DNA of 64,000 nt, taken from the NCBI GenBank assembly GCA_003344405.1, contig NOWV01000002.1, forward strand, positions 496,001 to 560,000. Reading direction: 5' to 3'. This DNA comes from Trichoplax sp. H2 (Eukaryota; Placozoa; Uniplacotomia; Trichoplacea). Both the position numbers and the translations under genes were made by a program. Below are positions 63,893 through 64,000 of the stretch, piece after piece (position 1 is the stretch's first letter; each line of letters begins with the position of its first letter). Below the pieces are notes generated by a model. The model ran no database searches. It saw only the letters and a program-made list of their open reading frames with translations, and was not told where the DNA came from.

Positions 63893-64000
63893 CTTTCGGT
63901 AGTGAAAGACAGCTTGGCCAAGATTGTGTAGTTCCAATCCTAAAGTACACGTACATGTATTCTGCAATTCCATAGATATCAATGCCACAATTACTGCCAT
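63893..64000 (-). CDS. Partial exon, possible BUB1-family kinase domain
   Basis: The minus-strand frame running in from beyond the window reads CGIDIYGIAEYMYVYFRIG and then a W-P followed by LPK, before a GTATTT donor at 63892. The pattern ID-x-[FY]-G-[VI]-A-x(3)-Y-x(2)-[LF] matches kinase subdomain IX of BUB1/BUBR1-type spindle checkpoint kinases (human BUB1 QIDYFGVAATVYCMLFG), including the downstream W-P and L-P. Only about 36 residues are visible, so another kinase family, or a short fifth-copy-like SHIP fragment (DIY motif), cannot be excluded. The gene would extend to the right of the window. Confidence 0.4.

Noticed and set aside
63960-64000. Edge sequence as the start of a fourth SHIP-like gene (DIY motif)
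   Set aside because: The residues after DIYG (IAEYMYVYF) fit kinase subdomain IX better than the 5-phosphatase DIYxxGTQ block, and no preceding W-x-x-C segment can be seen. Kept only as an alternative.
1-64000. CRISPR arrays, bacterial operons, rRNA or tRNA genes
   Set aside because: No spaced short direct repeats of CRISPR type, no ribosomal RNA core sequences, and no tRNA-like cloverleaf was noticed; spliced animal genes rule out a prokaryotic origin. I could not run a tRNA scan, so a missed tRNA is possible.

Overview
This is an AT-rich stretch of animal nuclear genome. Genes are split by short GT-AG introns of about 60 to 500 bases, larger in the right half. Every recognisable protein belongs to an animal family: ANKRD39, MPG, OAF, an IQ/SCHIP1-type protein, MFSD1, an SLC19 vitamin carrier, and SH2-domain inositol 5-phosphatases. 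Small introns, low GC, compact gene order and full-length bilaterian-type genes suggest an early-branching animal; a placozoan (Trichoplax-like) genome is my best inference and is not proven. I rebuilt exons by eye from reading frame, splice signals, intron phase and remembered human family members, so some small exons are missing or approximate.

Left third (1-19.4 kb): ordinary genes. ANKRD39 (+) is followed by intronless MPG (-). MPG and OAF (+) diverge from a repeat-rich 0.7 kb region. Next come a protein with two IQ motifs and a SCHIP1-like coiled-coil tail (+), MFSD1 (-, 16 coding exons) and an SLC19 folate/thiamine-type carrier (+). MFSD1 and the carrier diverge from a 1.6 kb region that holds a 5-copy minisatellite.

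Right two thirds (20.9-60.9 kb): three SHIP-like genes lie head-to-tail on the minus strand. From low to high coordinate they are copy C (about 20.9-30.3 kb), copy A (about 35.5-48.2 kb) and copy B (about 51.3-60.9 kb). Each encodes an N-terminal SH2 domain, a linker, a PH-related region, a 5-phosphatase domain and a C2-like domain. Intron phases match at several equivalent positions, as expected from tandem duplication. Copies A and B keep all the catalytic signature motifs. Copy C keeps the architecture, open frames and the phosphotyrosine-binding arginine, but every catalytic motif is replaced. It reads as a catalytically dead SHIP pseudophosphatase that could act as an SH2 scaffold or competitor beside its active sisters. 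This is the main discovery candidate in the window.

Far right (60.9-64 kb): a 4-copy 135-bp minisatellite whose period preserves reading frame, palindromic TACAGTA-type sequence, and at the very edge an exon resembling the BUB1-family kinase subdomain IX. Gaps between genes are mostly featureless AT-rich DNA. Two hold coding-looking remnants I could not identify firmly (32.2-32.5 kb and 49.4-49.9 kb).
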